A stretch of 64,000 nucleotides of DNA from an uncultured beta proteobacterium (GTDB lineage: Bacteria > Pseudomonadota > Gammaproteobacteria > Burkholderiales > Burkholderiaceae_C): assembly GCA_903838565.1 (NCBI GenBank), contig CAILZB010000090.1:1-64000 (forward strand), written 5' to 3'. This document shows, one piece after another, positions 18,237 to 28,617 of the stretch. The stretch's first letter is position 1. Each line of letters begins with the position of its first letter. The position numbers were made by a program, and so were the translations under genes. The notes beneath the pieces were generated by a model. The model was not told where the DNA came from, ran no database searches, and saw nothing but the letters and a program-made list of their open reading frames with translations.

Positions 18237-21125
18237 ATGAGCGAATCAGCGTCCCCAACGGGATCCGTCTACACGGCCTATCAGGCCAACACCTTTCTCT
18301 TCGGGGGCAACGCCCCGTATGTCGAGGAGATGTACGAAAACTATCTGGCCAACCCCGGCAGCGTTCCAGAGACCTGGCGCGACTACTTCGACGCGCTGCA
18401 GCATGTGGCCGCAGTCGACGGCAGCAACGCGCGCGACGTGCCGCACCTGCCCGTCATCAACGCCTTTGCCGAGCGCGCCAAGCAGGGCGGAACCAAGGTG
18501 GTTCTGGCCAGCGCCGACGCCGAGATGGGGCGCAAGCGCACGGCCGTTCAGCAGTTGATTGCCGCCTATCGCAACGTCGGCGCGCGCTGGGCCGATCTGG
18601 ACCCGCTCAAGCGCACCGAACGCGAAAAGATTCCCGAACTCGAGCCGTCTTTCTACGGCTTCAGCGACGCCGATCAGGAAGCCGTGTTCAACACCAGCAA
18701 CACCTTCTTCGGCAAGGAGAGCATGAGCCTGCGCGAGCTCATGAATGCACTGCGTGAAACCTACTGCGGCACGCTGGGCGCAGAGTACATGTACATCACG
18801 GATCAGAACCAGAAGCGCTGGTGGCAACAGAAGCTCGAAGGCATTCGCAGCAAGCCCAGCTTCTCGGCTGAAAAGAAGCTGCACATCCTGGACCGCATCA
18901 CCGCCGCCGAAGGGCTGGAGCGCTTCCTGCACACCAAGTACGTGGGGCAAAAGCGCTTCTCGCTGGAAGGCGGCGAAAGCTTCATCGCTTCCATGGACGA
19001 ACTGATCCAGCAGGGCGGCGTCAAGGGCGTGCAGGAAATCGTCATCGGCATGGCGCACCGCGGTCGTTTGAACGTGCTGGTGAACTCGCTGGGCAAGATG
19101 CCCGCGGACCTGTTCGCCGAGTTCGACCACACGGCGCCCGAAGACCTGCCCAGCGGCGACGTCAAATACCACCAGGGTTTCAGCTCGGACGTGACCACGC
19201 CCGGCGGCCCGGTGCACCTGACGCTGGCCTTCAACCCCTCGCACCTGGAAATCGTGAACCCGGTGGTGGAGGGCTCGGTGCGCGCGCGCATGGACCGACG
19301 CGCCGACCCTCTGGGCAAGCAGGTGCTGCCGGTGCTGGTGCACGGCGACGCGGCCTTTGCCGGACAAGGCGTGGTGATGGAAACGCTGGCGCTGGCCGAA
19401 ACCCGCGGCTACTCCACCGGCGGCACGGTGCACATCGTCATCAACAACCAGATCGGCTTCACCACCAGCGACCCGCGCGACAGCCGCTCCACGCTGTACT
19501 GCACCGACGTGGTGAAGATGATCGAAGCGCCGGTGCTGCACGTCAACGGCGACGACCCCGAGACCGTGGTGCTGGCGACGCAGCTGGCGCTGGACTACCG
19601 CACGGAATTCCACAAGGACGTGGTCGTTGACATCATTTGTTTTCGCAAGCTCGGCCACAACGAGCAGGACACGCCGGCGCTGACGCAGCCGCTGATGTAC
19701 AAGAGAATCGCCGCGCATCCGGGGACGCGCCGACTCTACGCCGACAAGCTCACGGCCCAGGGGTTTGGCGACACATTGGGCGACGACATGGTGAAAGCCA
19801 TGCGCGCCGCGCTGGACGCGGGACGCAACACCTTTGACCCGGTGCTGACCAACTTCAAGAGCAAGTTCGCCGTCGACTGGACGCCGTTCCTGAACAAGAA
19901 ATGGACCGACGCGGGCGACACCGCGATCCCCATGGCCGAATGGAAACGCCTGGCGGAAAAACTCACGACGATCCCCGAGAGCGTGACGCCGCATCAACTG
20001 GTGAAGAAGGTCTATGCCGACCGCGCCGCCATGGGACGAGGCGACACGCTGGTGGACTGGGGCATGGGCGAGCACATGGCCTTCGCCTCGCTGGTGGCCA
20101 GCGGCTATCCCGTGCGCCTCTCCGGCGAGGACTGCGGACGCGGCACCTTCACGCACCGCCACGCGGTGATCCACGATCAGAACCGCGAAAAGTGGGACGT
20201 GGGAACCTACACGCCGCTGCAGAACGTGGCCGATGGCCAGGCGCCCTTCGTCGTGATCGACTCGATCCTGTCGGAAGAGGCCGTGCTGGCGTTCGAATAC
20301 GGCTACGCGTCCAACGACCCCAACACCCTGGTGATCTGGGAAGCGCAGTTCGGCGACTTCGTCAACGGCGCCCAGGTCGTGATCGACCAGTTCATCGCCT
20401 CGGGCGAGGTGAAGTGGGGCCGCGTCAACGGCATCACGATGATGCTGCCGCACGGCTACGAAGGCCAGGGGCCTGAGCACAGCTCGGCGCGCCTGGAGCG
20501 CTTCATGCAGCTCGCCGCCGACACCAATATGCAGGTGGTGCAGCCCACGACCGCAAGCCAGATCTTCCACGTGTTGCGCCGCCAGATGGTGCGCAACCTG
20601 CGCAAGCCGCTGGTGATCATGACGCCCAAGTCGCTGCTGCGCAACAAGGACGCCGCGTCGCCGCTGGCCGAGTTCACCCGCGGCAGCTTCCAGACCATCA
20701 TTCCCGAGAACAAGGACGCGGTCATCAAGAAATCCGACAAGGTCAAGCGCCTGGTCGCCTGCTCGGGCAAGGTGTATTACGACCTGGTGAAGCACCGCGA
20801 AGAAAAGGGTGCGGACGACACGGCCCTCATCCGCGTCGAGCAGCTCTATCCGTTCCCGCACAAGGCCTTCGCCGCTGAACTCAAGAAGTACCCGAATGCC
20901 ACTGAAGTCGTGTGGTGCCAGGATGAGCCGCAGAACCAGGGCGCCTGGTTCTTCGTGCAGCACCACCTGCACGAAAACATGAGCGAAGGCCAGAAGCTGG
21001 GCTACTCCGGACGGGCCGCCTCGGCCTCACCGGCGGTGGGCTATTCGCACCTGCACCAGGAACAACAAAAGGCGCTGGTCGACGGCGCGTTCACCAAGCT
21101 CAAGGGCTTTGTGCTGACTAAATAA
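18237..21125 (+). CDS. sucA: 2-oxoglutarate dehydrogenase E1 component
   Basis: The 962-residue thiamine-diphosphate enzyme decarboxylates 2-oxoglutarate and passes the succinyl group to E2 in the TCA cycle. The N-terminal segment NAPYVEEMYENYLANP is the family hallmark. Further markers are IGMAHRGRLNVL, HGDAAFAGQGV and the GHNEQDTPALTQP segment. The start at 18237 is preceded by GAAGG; an in-frame ATG at 18204 lies inside the structured leader and is rejected. It is followed after 15 bases by the E2 gene. Expression may be controlled by the leader. Confidence 0.97.
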   Translation: MSESASPTGSVYTAYQANTFLFGGNAPYVEEMYENYLANPGSVPETWRDYFDALQHVAAVDGSNARDVPHLPVINAFAERAKQGGTKVVLASADAEMGRKRTAVQQLIAAYRNVGARWADLDPLKRTEREKIPELEPSFYGFSDADQEAVFNTSNTFFGKESMSLRELMNALRETYCGTLGAEYMYITDQNQKRWWQQKLEGIRSKPSFSAEKKLHILDRITAAEGLERFLHTKYVGQKRFSLEGGESFIASMDELIQQGGVKGVQEIVIGMAHRGRLNVLVNSLGKMPADLFAEFDHTAPEDLPSGDVKYHQGFSSDVTTPGGPVHLTLAFNPSHLEIVNPVVEGSVRARMDRRADPLGKQVLPVLVHGDAAFAGQGVVMETLALAETRGYSTGGTVHIVINNQIGFTTSDPRDSRSTLYCTDVVKMIEAPVLHVNGDDPETVVLATQLALDYRTEFHKDVVVDIICFRKLGHNEQDTPALTQPLMYKRIAAHPGTRRLYADKLTAQGFGDTLGDDMVKAMRAALDAGRNTFDPVLTNFKSKFAVDWTPFLNKKWTDAGDTAIPMAEWKRLAEKLTTIPESVTPHQLVKKVYADRAAMGRGDTLVDWGMGEHMAFASLVASGYPVRLSGEDCGRGTFTHRHAVIHDQNREKWDVGTYTPLQNVADGQAPFVVIDSILSEEAVLAFEYGYASNDPNTLVIWEAQFGDFVNGAQVVIDQFIASGEVKWGRVNGITMMLPHGYEGQGPEHSSARLERFMQLAADTNMQVVQPTTASQIFHVLRRQMVRNLRKPLVIMTPKSLLRNKDAASPLAEFTRGSFQTIIPENKDAVIKKSDKVKRLVACSGKVYYDLVKHREEKGADDTALIRVEQLYPFPHKAFAAELKKYPNATEVVWCQDEPQNQGAWFFVQHHLHENMSEGQKLGYSGRAASASPAVGYSHLHQEQQKALVDGAFTKLKGFVLTK

Positions 21126-21140
21126 ATTGGAGATAAATTC

Positions 21141-22382
<1,242 letters not shown>

Positions 22383-22396
22383 GCATCGTCAACAAC

Positions 22397-22486
22397 GTAG
22401 GTCGGGTTAGCCCAAAGGGCGTAACCCGACATCGCATCGCAACGCGGTTCGGGCATGTCGGGTTACGCTGCGCTAACCCGACCTAC
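22397..22486. repeat. Inverted-repeat element between sucB and lpdA
   Basis: GTAGGTCGGGTTAGC at 22397-22411 is the exact reverse complement of 22472-22486. Inside it, GTAACCCGACAT is answered by ATGTCGGGTTAC, so a long stem with a small central arm forms. Elements with the core GTCGGGTTA are common interspersed repeats in several proteobacterial genomes. It sits inside the odh operon and could terminate, stabilise or attenuate the transcript. Confidence 0.75.
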
Positions 22487-22515
22487 GAAGCGATGCTTTC
22501 AAACAAGGAATGAAC

Positions 22516-23943
22516 ATGAGCAAACAATTCGACGTCATCGTCATCGGCGCCGGTCCCGGCGGCTATATCGCGGCCATACGCGCGGCGCAGTTGGGCTTCA
22601 ACGTGGCCTGTGTGGACGAATGGAAGAACGACAAGGGCGGCCCCGCTCCCGGCGGCACCTGCACCAACGTGGGCTGCATCCCGTCCAAGGCGCTGCTGCA
22701 ATCGAGCGAGCACTTTGACCAGGCCAGTCACCACTTTGCCGATCACGGCATTGCGGTGAAAGGCCTGAGCATGGACGTGGCCACGATGATCGGGCGCAAG
22801 GACAAGGTCGTGAAGCAGAACAACGACGGCATCCTGTACCTGCTGAAGAAGAACAAGGTCGCCTTCTTTCACGGCCGGGGCTCGTTTGCCAAGGCGGTGG
22901 AGGGCGGCTACGAGATCCTCGTGACCGGAGCAGCCTCCGAGTCGCTCACGGGCAAGCACATCATCGTCGCCACCGGCTCGCGCGCTCGCGCGCTGCCAGG
23001 CACGCCGTTCGACGAAGAGAGCATTCTCTCGAATGACGGCGCGCTGCGCATAGCCGCGGTGCCGAAGAAGCTGGGACTCATCGGCTCCGGCGTGATCGGC
23101 CTGGAGATGGGTTCGGTCTGGCGCAGGCTGGGCTCCGAGGTGACGATTCTCGAAGGCCTGCCGACCTTCCTCGGCGCGGTGGACGAGCAGATCGCGAAAG
23201 AGGCGCACAAGGCCTTCACCAAGCAGGGTCTGAAGATCGAACTCGGCGTCAAGGTCGGCACGATCAAGACCGGCAAGAAGGGCGTGTCGGTCGCCTACGA
23301 AAACGCCAAGGGCGAAGCGCAGACGCTGGACGTGGACAAGCTCATCATCTCCATTGGCCGCCTGGCCAACACCGAAGGCCTGAACGCCGAGGGCGTGGGC
23401 TTGAAGCTGGACGAGCGCGGTCTGATCGTGGTGGACGACGACTGCAAAACGAATCTGAGCGGCGTCTGGGCCGTGGGCGACGTGGTGCGCGGCCCGATGC
23501 TGGCACACAAGGCGGAAGAAGAGGGCGTGGCCGTGGCCGAGCGCATCGCAGGCCAGCACGGGCACGTGAATTTCAACACCGTTCCCTGGGTGATCTACAC
23601 CAGCCCCGAGATTGCCTGGGTCGGTCAGACCGAGCAGCAGCTCAAGGCCGCGGGTCGCGCCTACAAGGCAGGCACCTTCCCGTTCCTGGCCAATGGCCGG
23701 GCGCGGGCCCTGGGTGACACCTCCGGCATGGTCAAGTTCCTGGCCGATGCCGCTACCGATGAAATCCTGGGCGTGCATATCGTGGGCCCCATGGCGAGCG
23801 AGTTGATTGCCGAGGCCGTGGTGGCGATGGAGTTTCGCGCCAGCAGCGAAGACATCGCGCGCATCTGCCACGCGCATCCTTCGCTGTCCGAGGCGACCAA
23901 GGAAGCGGCTCTGGCGGTGGACAAGCGCACGCTGAACTTCTGA
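22516..23943 (+). CDS. lpdA: Dihydrolipoyl dehydrogenase (E3)
   Basis: A 475-residue FAD-dependent disulfide oxidoreductase that reoxidises the lipoyl group of E2 and makes NADH. The FAD Rossmann motif GAGPGG is at 11-16, the redox disulfide at Cys49 and Cys54 (GGTCTNVGCIPSK), and the interface His-Pro at about 454-455 in HAHPSLSE. ATG 22516 is favoured over 22510 by its spacing to AAGG. It completes the odhAB-lpd set; the E3 may also serve other complexes. Confidence 0.97.
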   Translation: MSKQFDVIVIGAGPGGYIAAIRAAQLGFNVACVDEWKNDKGGPAPGGTCTNVGCIPSKALLQSSEHFDQASHHFADHGIAVKGLSMDVATMIGRKDKVVKQNNDGILYLLKKNKVAFFHGRGSFAKAVEGGYEILVTGAASESLTGKHIIVATGSRARALPGTPFDEESILSNDGALRIAAVPKKLGLIGSGVIGLEMGSVWRRLGSEVTILEGLPTFLGAVDEQIAKEAHKAFTKQGLKIELGVKVGTIKTGKKGVSVAYENAKGEAQTLDVDKLIISIGRLANTEGLNAEGVGLKLDERGLIVVDDDCKTNLSGVWAVGDVVRGPMLAHKAEEEGVAVAERIAGQHGHVNFNTVPWVIYTSPEIAWVGQTEQQLKAAGRAYKAGTFPFLANGRARALGDTSGMVKFLADAATDEILGVHIVGPMASELIAEAVVAMEFRASSEDIARICHAHPSLSEATKEAALAVDKRTLNF

Positions 23944-23944
23944 G

Positions 23945-25048
23945 TTGGGCACTCTGGTACAAGCCGCCTACCAGGCGGAACTCCAAAGCCGCGGTTACAC
24001 CAGTGACCCGGCTCAGCTGCGCGCGGTGCAGGCGCTGGAGCGCTGCGCCTCGGAGTGGGCGTTGTACAAGGAGAAGCGCGCCAACGCCTTCAAGAAGCTC
24101 ATCAACCGGCCTGATATTCCGCGCGGCGTCTATCTTTACGGCGGTGTGGGACGGGGTAAAAGCTTTCTCATGGATTGCTTTTTCAGCGCCGTGCCGCTCA
24201 AGCGCAAGACGCGGCTGCACTTTCACGAGTTCATGCGCGAGGTGCACCGTGAGCTGCACGATTTGCAGGGCACAGTGAACCCGCTGGACGAGCTCGGACG
24301 CCGCATCGCCCAGCGTTACAAGCTGATCTGTTTCGACGAGTTCCACGTGGCCGACATCACCGACGCGATGATCCTGCATCGCCTGTTGGACGCGCTGTCT
24401 GCGAACGGCGTGGGCTTTGTCACGACCTCCAATTTCGCGCCGGATGATCTGTATCCCGGCGGCCTGCACCGCAGCCGCATCCTGCCGGCGATTGCGCTGC
24501 TCAAGGACACGATGGAGGTGGTGAATGTGGACAACGGCACCGATTACCGGCGCCTCACCTTCGAGCAGCTCAAGCTCTACCACTGCCCACTGGGCGATGA
24601 AGCGGACGCGGCGATGACCCAGGCCTTTGAGCGTCTGGCGGAATGCCACGACGAGCCGCCGGTGTTGCAGATCGAGTCGCGCGAGATCCGCGCAAAGCGT
24701 CGCGCCGGCGGTGTCGTCTGGTTTGATTTCAAGACCCTGTGCGGCGGGCCGCGCTCGCAAAACGACTATCTTGAACTGGCGACGCAGTTCCACACGGTGC
24801 TGCTCAGCGACATTCCCGTCATGCAGGTGCGTATGGCCTCGGAGGCCAGGCGCTTCACGCTGCTGGTGGACGTGCTCTATGACCGCCGCGTCAAGCTCAT
24901 CGTCTCGGCCGCGGTGCCGCCCGAAGCGCTCTACACCGAGGGTCCACTGGCGCACGAATTTCCGCGCACGGTGTCGCGCCTGCATGAAATGCAGTCAGCG
25001 CAGTATCTGGCCCAGCAGCGACGCGTGGTGGACACGCAGATCACGTGA
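23945..25048 (+). CDS. zapE: Cell division protein ZapE (AFG1-like ATPase)
   Basis: A 367-residue P-loop ATPase. Walker A GGVGRGKS is at 66-73, Walker B LICFDEFHV near 130-138, and the family segment LHFHEFM lies between. ZapE associates with FtsZ and the divisome in E. coli, and AFG1 homologues work with mitochondrial proteases. TTG at 23945, one base after the lpdA stop, is the longest start and gives a good family N-terminus; no nearby ATG fits. It overlaps the next gene by four bases. Confidence 0.92.
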   Translation: MGTLVQAAYQAELQSRGYTSDPAQLRAVQALERCASEWALYKEKRANAFKKLINRPDIPRGVYLYGGVGRGKSFLMDCFFSAVPLKRKTRLHFHEFMREVHRELHDLQGTVNPLDELGRRIAQRYKLICFDEFHVADITDAMILHRLLDALSANGVGFVTTSNFAPDDLYPGGLHRSRILPAIALLKDTMEVVNVDNGTDYRRLTFEQLKLYHCPLGDEADAAMTQAFERLAECHDEPPVLQIESREIRAKRRAGGVVWFDFKTLCGGPRSQNDYLELATQFHTVLLSDIPVMQVRMASEARRFTLLVDVLYDRRVKLIVSAAVPPEALYTEGPLAHEFPRTVSRLHEMQSAQYLAQQRRVVDTQIT

Positions 25049-25680
25049 AGAAGCTCACGCCGATCTGGTTGCTGTTGTGGCTGGCCGGGAGCCAGGCGAG
25101 CGCACAAGCTGCACTCGAAGCCCCGTCGGGCCAAGGCGAGCGCGCGCGCATCGCGGCTCAGCGCCAGCTGGAATTGGCCCGCTATGCCCAGCAGGAGAAG
25201 GACTGCGCGGCCAGATTTCTCGTGAACGATTGTCTGGCCGCGGTCAAGTCGCAGCGGCGCGAGGCGCTGGCTGAATTGCGGCGCCGGGAAATCTCATTGG
25301 ATGAGGCCGAGCGCAGTCGCAAGGCCGCGCAACAGGCCGAACTCGCACGGGAGAAATCCGAGCCACCTTCGTCAGGCTTGTCTGCGCCGAAGGAACCGTC
25401 GGCTGAGCGCCTGCAGCGCCGGTCCAAGGAGAAGGAACAAGCGCAGGCGCAGAGCGAGGTGGCCGCGCAGCAGCGAGCGCAGCAGCAGGCGCAAAAGCTT
25501 GAAAACCGTGCTGCCAGCGATGCTGCCCGGGCAGCGCAGGCTGACGTGGCGGCGAAAAATGCGCGTGCATATCAGGAGAAAAGAGCGGCTGCGCAAAAGC
25601 ACAAGGCCGATCTCCTGCTGCGCCAGCAGGGGCAAACCAAGGCCCCCGCCAAACCCCTGCCCGATCCGCCCTCGAACTAA
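25045..25680 (+). CDS. Exported coiled-coil protein of unknown function
   Basis: I do not recognise a defined family. The 211-residue product starts with a signal peptide (MKKLTPIWLLLWLAGSQASA, cleavage about residue 20-22). Most of the rest is an Arg/Lys/Glu/Ala-rich helix with heptad character, interrupted by a Pro/Ser-rich patch near residues 105-120. Two cysteines (CAARFLVNDC) in the mature N-terminus could form a disulfide. The GTG start overlaps the zapE stop (GTGA), so translation is probably coupled. The stop overlaps the stop of the convergent phosphatase gene. A periplasmic location is inferred. Confidence 0.75.
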   Translation: MKKLTPIWLLLWLAGSQASAQAALEAPSGQGERARIAAQRQLELARYAQQEKDCAARFLVNDCLAAVKSQRREALAELRRREISLDEAERSRKAAQQAELAREKSEPPSSGLSAPKEPSAERLQRRSKEKEQAQAQSEVAAQQRAQQQAQKLENRAASDAARAAQADVAAKNARAYQEKRAAAQKHKADLLLRQQGQTKAPAKPLPDPPSN

Positions 25681-26432
25681 AGCGGTTCAAACTTGATCGC
25701 GATCAGCGACAGGTTGTCCCCGTGGGCGTGGGCGCGCGAACGCGCCTTGGAGATGAGAAATTCCGAGGCGTCGCGTGCCGACAGCGTCGACATCACCGAA
25801 GCCAGTTCCTTGTCATTGAAATAATGCCAGACGCCATCGCTGCAGGCGAGCAGCGCGTCGCCGGGACGGATCTGCGTGATCAGATGGGTCTCGATCGGCG
25901 GGTCGTCCGCGGAGCCGGCGCAGCCCGTGAGGATGTTCGCCTTGGGGTGGGTGTTCGCCTCCTCTTCCGTGATCTCGCCCCGGTTCACCATCTTTTGCAC
26001 CAGCGAGTGATCCATGGTGCGCTTGACCATCTTCCCTGCGTTGAAGTGGTAGATGCGCGAGTCTCCGCTGTGGGCCCAGTGGCAGTCCCCGCCCGGGTTG
26101 ATCAGAAACGCCGCGATCGTGCTGTGCGGGTGCTCCTCCGAGGAGACGGCGATGAGCTTGATGACGACGTGCGCTTCCATCACCAGCTGCTTGAGCATGC
26201 TGGTGGCGTCGTCGGTGACCGGGTCATAGCGCTCGAACAACTGCCGGCCCGTCATCAGGACCTGGTTCGAGGCCTTGCGTCCGCCGCTCAAGCCGCCCAT
26301 GCCGTCGGCGACGATGCCCAGAACGCAGCCGTTGACGTGCGGGTGGGCGATCAGCGCGACCTGGTCCTGCTGGTAGTCACGGTCCCCCTTGTGGATTCCG
26401 GTGGAAGCGGTAAGACGGTAGCCAATGGACAT
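25677..26432 (-). CDS. PP2C-type serine/threonine protein phosphatase
   Basis: A 251-residue metal-dependent phosphatase. Metal ligands are seen in RDYQQD (Asp23), ADGMGG (Asp43), CSDGVWH and the C-terminal GDNLS. The HSGDSRIYHF segment is the usual PP2C strand. No membrane or regulatory domain is present. Proteobacterial homologues often pair with a Hanks-type kinase, but none is in this window. The ATG at 26432 opens at the family N-terminus. The gene diverges from the helicase at 26614, with about 180 bases between. Confidence 0.9.
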   Translation of the reverse strand: MSIGYRLTASTGIHKGDRDYQQDQVALIAHPHVNGCVLGIVADGMGGLSGGRKASNQVLMTGRQLFERYDPVTDDATSMLKQLVMEAHVVIKLIAVSSEEHPHSTIAAFLINPGGDCHWAHSGDSRIYHFNAGKMVKRTMDHSLVQKMVNRGEITEEEANTHPKANILTGCAGSADDPPIETHLITQIRPGDALLACSDGVWHYFNDKELASVMSTLSARDASEFLISKARSRAHAHGDNLSLIAIKFEPL

Positions 26433-26613
26433 GAAATTTTCGCTGACGCGTTGTGCACCCGCTGCAGTGGGTTGAAAGAACGTATTATCGAGTGAACTTG
26501 TGCGCAGGCGACTTCGCCTGGGTGAATATCTTGGAGCTCCCTCTGAACCCGCTGCACCGACGCCCCACCGTATTGCGAATGCACCAGCGCCCAGTCCAGA
26601 AGGCACTGGGCTG

Positions 26614-28617
26614 ATGCTGGATCAGGTTCGGCAGGTTTTCTCGGAGCGGGGCGTGCTCTCGCGCGCCGCAGAGCAGTTCGTGCCGCGCCAGGGTCAAACC
26701 GACATGGCATTGGCCGTGGCTGCGGTGATCGAGTCCGGCGGTGCTCTGGTGGTGGAAGCCGGGACCGGCGTCGGGAAGACCTTTTCCTATGTGGTGCCGG
26801 CGCTGCTCAGCGGCGAACGGGTTCTGCTGTCCACCGCCACCAAGACCTTGCAGGATCAGCTCTTCGGCCGCGATCTGCCACGCCTGGTTCAGGCGCTGGG
26901 CCTGCCCACGAGGTTGGCGCTGCTCAAGGGTCGCGGCAGTTACCTGTGCCTGTACCGGATGGAGCTGGCGCGACAAGGTGGCAGTTTGCCGGATCGCTCG
27001 GCGTTGGCAACGTTGGCAAAGGTAGAGCAATGGTCGCAGTCCACGCGCACCGGCGACCTGGCAGAACTCTCCGGACTGGATGAACGCTCGGCGCTGATCC
27101 CCTTGATCACGTCCACGCGCGACAACTGCCTGGGTGCGCAGTGTCCCCGGTTTCGCGCCTGCCACGTGAATCTGGCGCGGCGCGAGGCGCTTGCGGCCGA
27201 CGTGGTGGTGATCAACCACCACCTGTTCTTTGCCGATCTCGCGGTACGCGAGTCCGGCATGGCCGAATTGCTGCCCAGCGTGCGCGTGGTGGTGTTTGAC
27301 GAGGCGCACCAGCTCAACGAAACCGGCGTGCAGTTCCTGGGGGCGCAACTCTCCACCGGCCAATTGATCGACTTTTCCCGCGACCTGCTGGCCGCTGGCC
27401 TGCAACTGGCGCGCGGCCTGGCTGACTGGCAGTCGCTCGCCGCAGCCGCCGAGCGCGCGGCGCGCGAACTGCGCCTGGTCGTGGGCAAGGGAGGCGCCGC
27501 CAAGCTGCGCTGGAACGAGCCGACGCCAGAAAGCCTTTCCGCTGACGCATGGACCGATGCACTGCAGCAATTGCACCGCGTCTGCAGCCAGTCCATGGAG
27601 GCGTTGGACACGGTGCGCGAGATGGCGCCGGATTTCGAACGCCTGCACGAACGTGCGGAGCAGTTTGTCGGCCACATCGCGCAGTTTTCCAGTGCCTGCA
27701 GTGCCGACGCCGTGCGCTGGCTGGATGTGGGGCATCAATTGCGCCTGGTCGAGTCGCCGCTGGACATCGCGCAAGCGGTGCAAAAACGCATGCTGGGCCA
27801 GCCGCAGCAGGACGGCCCGGGCAAGGCCTGGATCTTCACCTCGGCCACGCTCGGCACCGATGACGCGCTGCGCTGGTTCACCGAACCCTGTGGCCTGGGC
27901 GGCGCCACGACCCTGCGCGTGGGCAGCCCGTTCGATTACGGGTTCCAGGCCGGGGTTTATGTGCCGCCGCATCTGCCGCGCCCCAGCGACCCCGGACACA
28001 GCGCCCAGGTGGCCGCATTTGCCGCGGATGCGGTGGCACTGCTGGGCGGACGCACCATGGTGCTGACCACGACCCTGCGCGCGCTGCGCAGCATCGGCGA
28101 GATCCTGCAACAGCGCTTTGAAGGGTCAAACGCGGTGGAGGTGCTGGTGCAGGGGCAGTTGCCCAAGCGCCAGTTGATCGAGCGATTCCGCCGCGGCGAG
28201 GAGCACGGCGGGAGCGGTTGCGTGCTGGTGGCGTCGGCGTCGTTCTGGGAAGGCGTGGACGTGCCGGGCGCTGCGTTGCAAATGGTGATCATCGACAAAC
28301 TGCCGTTTCCGCCACCCAACGATCCGCTCGTCGAAGCGCGCTCGCAGCGCCTGCAGGCGGCTGGGCGCAGTCCGTTCAAGGACTATTTTCTACCCGAAGC
28401 GGCCGTGGCGCTGAAGCAGGGTGCCGGACGCCTGATCCGGCGTGAGTCCGATCGTGGCATCCTGGTGGTGTGCGACACGCGCCTCACGGCCATGGGCTAT
28501 GGCCGCAAGCTGCTCGGCGCGCTGCCGCCGATGCGGCAATTGCGTTCGCAGGAGGAATTCAATCAGGCTCTGCTGGATCTCACCACAGCTTCCACCACGG
28601 AGCCTGCTGACCTTTGA
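26614..28617 (+). CDS. DinG/YoaA-type iron-sulfur DNA helicase
   Basis: A 667-residue superfamily 2 (XPD/Rad3-like) helicase for DNA repair. Walker A EAGTGVGKT is at 48-56 and the DEAH box at 229-232. The four cluster cysteines are Cys112, Cys172, Cys177 and Cys183. The C-terminal motif QGAGRLIR is present. An in-frame GTG at 26500 would add 38 residues of low-complexity sequence; 26614 is preferred because the domain begins there, but the start is open. The last 38 bases overlap the convergent bamD gene. Confidence 0.9.
   Translation: MLDQVRQVFSERGVLSRAAEQFVPRQGQTDMALAVAAVIESGGALVVEAGTGVGKTFSYVVPALLSGERVLLSTATKTLQDQLFGRDLPRLVQALGLPTRLALLKGRGSYLCLYRMELARQGGSLPDRSALATLAKVEQWSQSTRTGDLAELSGLDERSALIPLITSTRDNCLGAQCPRFRACHVNLARREALAADVVVINHHLFFADLAVRESGMAELLPSVRVVVFDEAHQLNETGVQFLGAQLSTGQLIDFSRDLLAAGLQLARGLADWQSLAAAAERAARELRLVVGKGGAAKLRWNEPTPESLSADAWTDALQQLHRVCSQSMEALDTVREMAPDFERLHERAEQFVGHIAQFSSACSADAVRWLDVGHQLRLVESPLDIAQAVQKRMLGQPQQDGPGKAWIFTSATLGTDDALRWFTEPCGLGGATTLRVGSPFDYGFQAGVYVPPHLPRPSDPGHSAQVAAFAADAVALLGGRTMVLTTTLRALRSIGEILQQRFEGSNAVEVLVQGQLPKRQLIERFRRGEEHGGSGCVLVASASFWEGVDVPGAALQMVIIDKLPFPPPNDPLVEARSQRLQAAGRSPFKDYFLPEAAVALKQGAGRLIRRESDRGILVVCDTRLTAMGYGRKLLGALPPMRQLRSQEEFNQALLDLTTASTTEPADL

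Noticed and set aside
18246..20972. A 908-codon open frame on the strand opposite sucA
   Set aside because: It mirrors the sucA frame in GC-rich DNA, is rich in His/Arg/Val/Leu/Gln without any domain, and lies wholly inside a certain gene.
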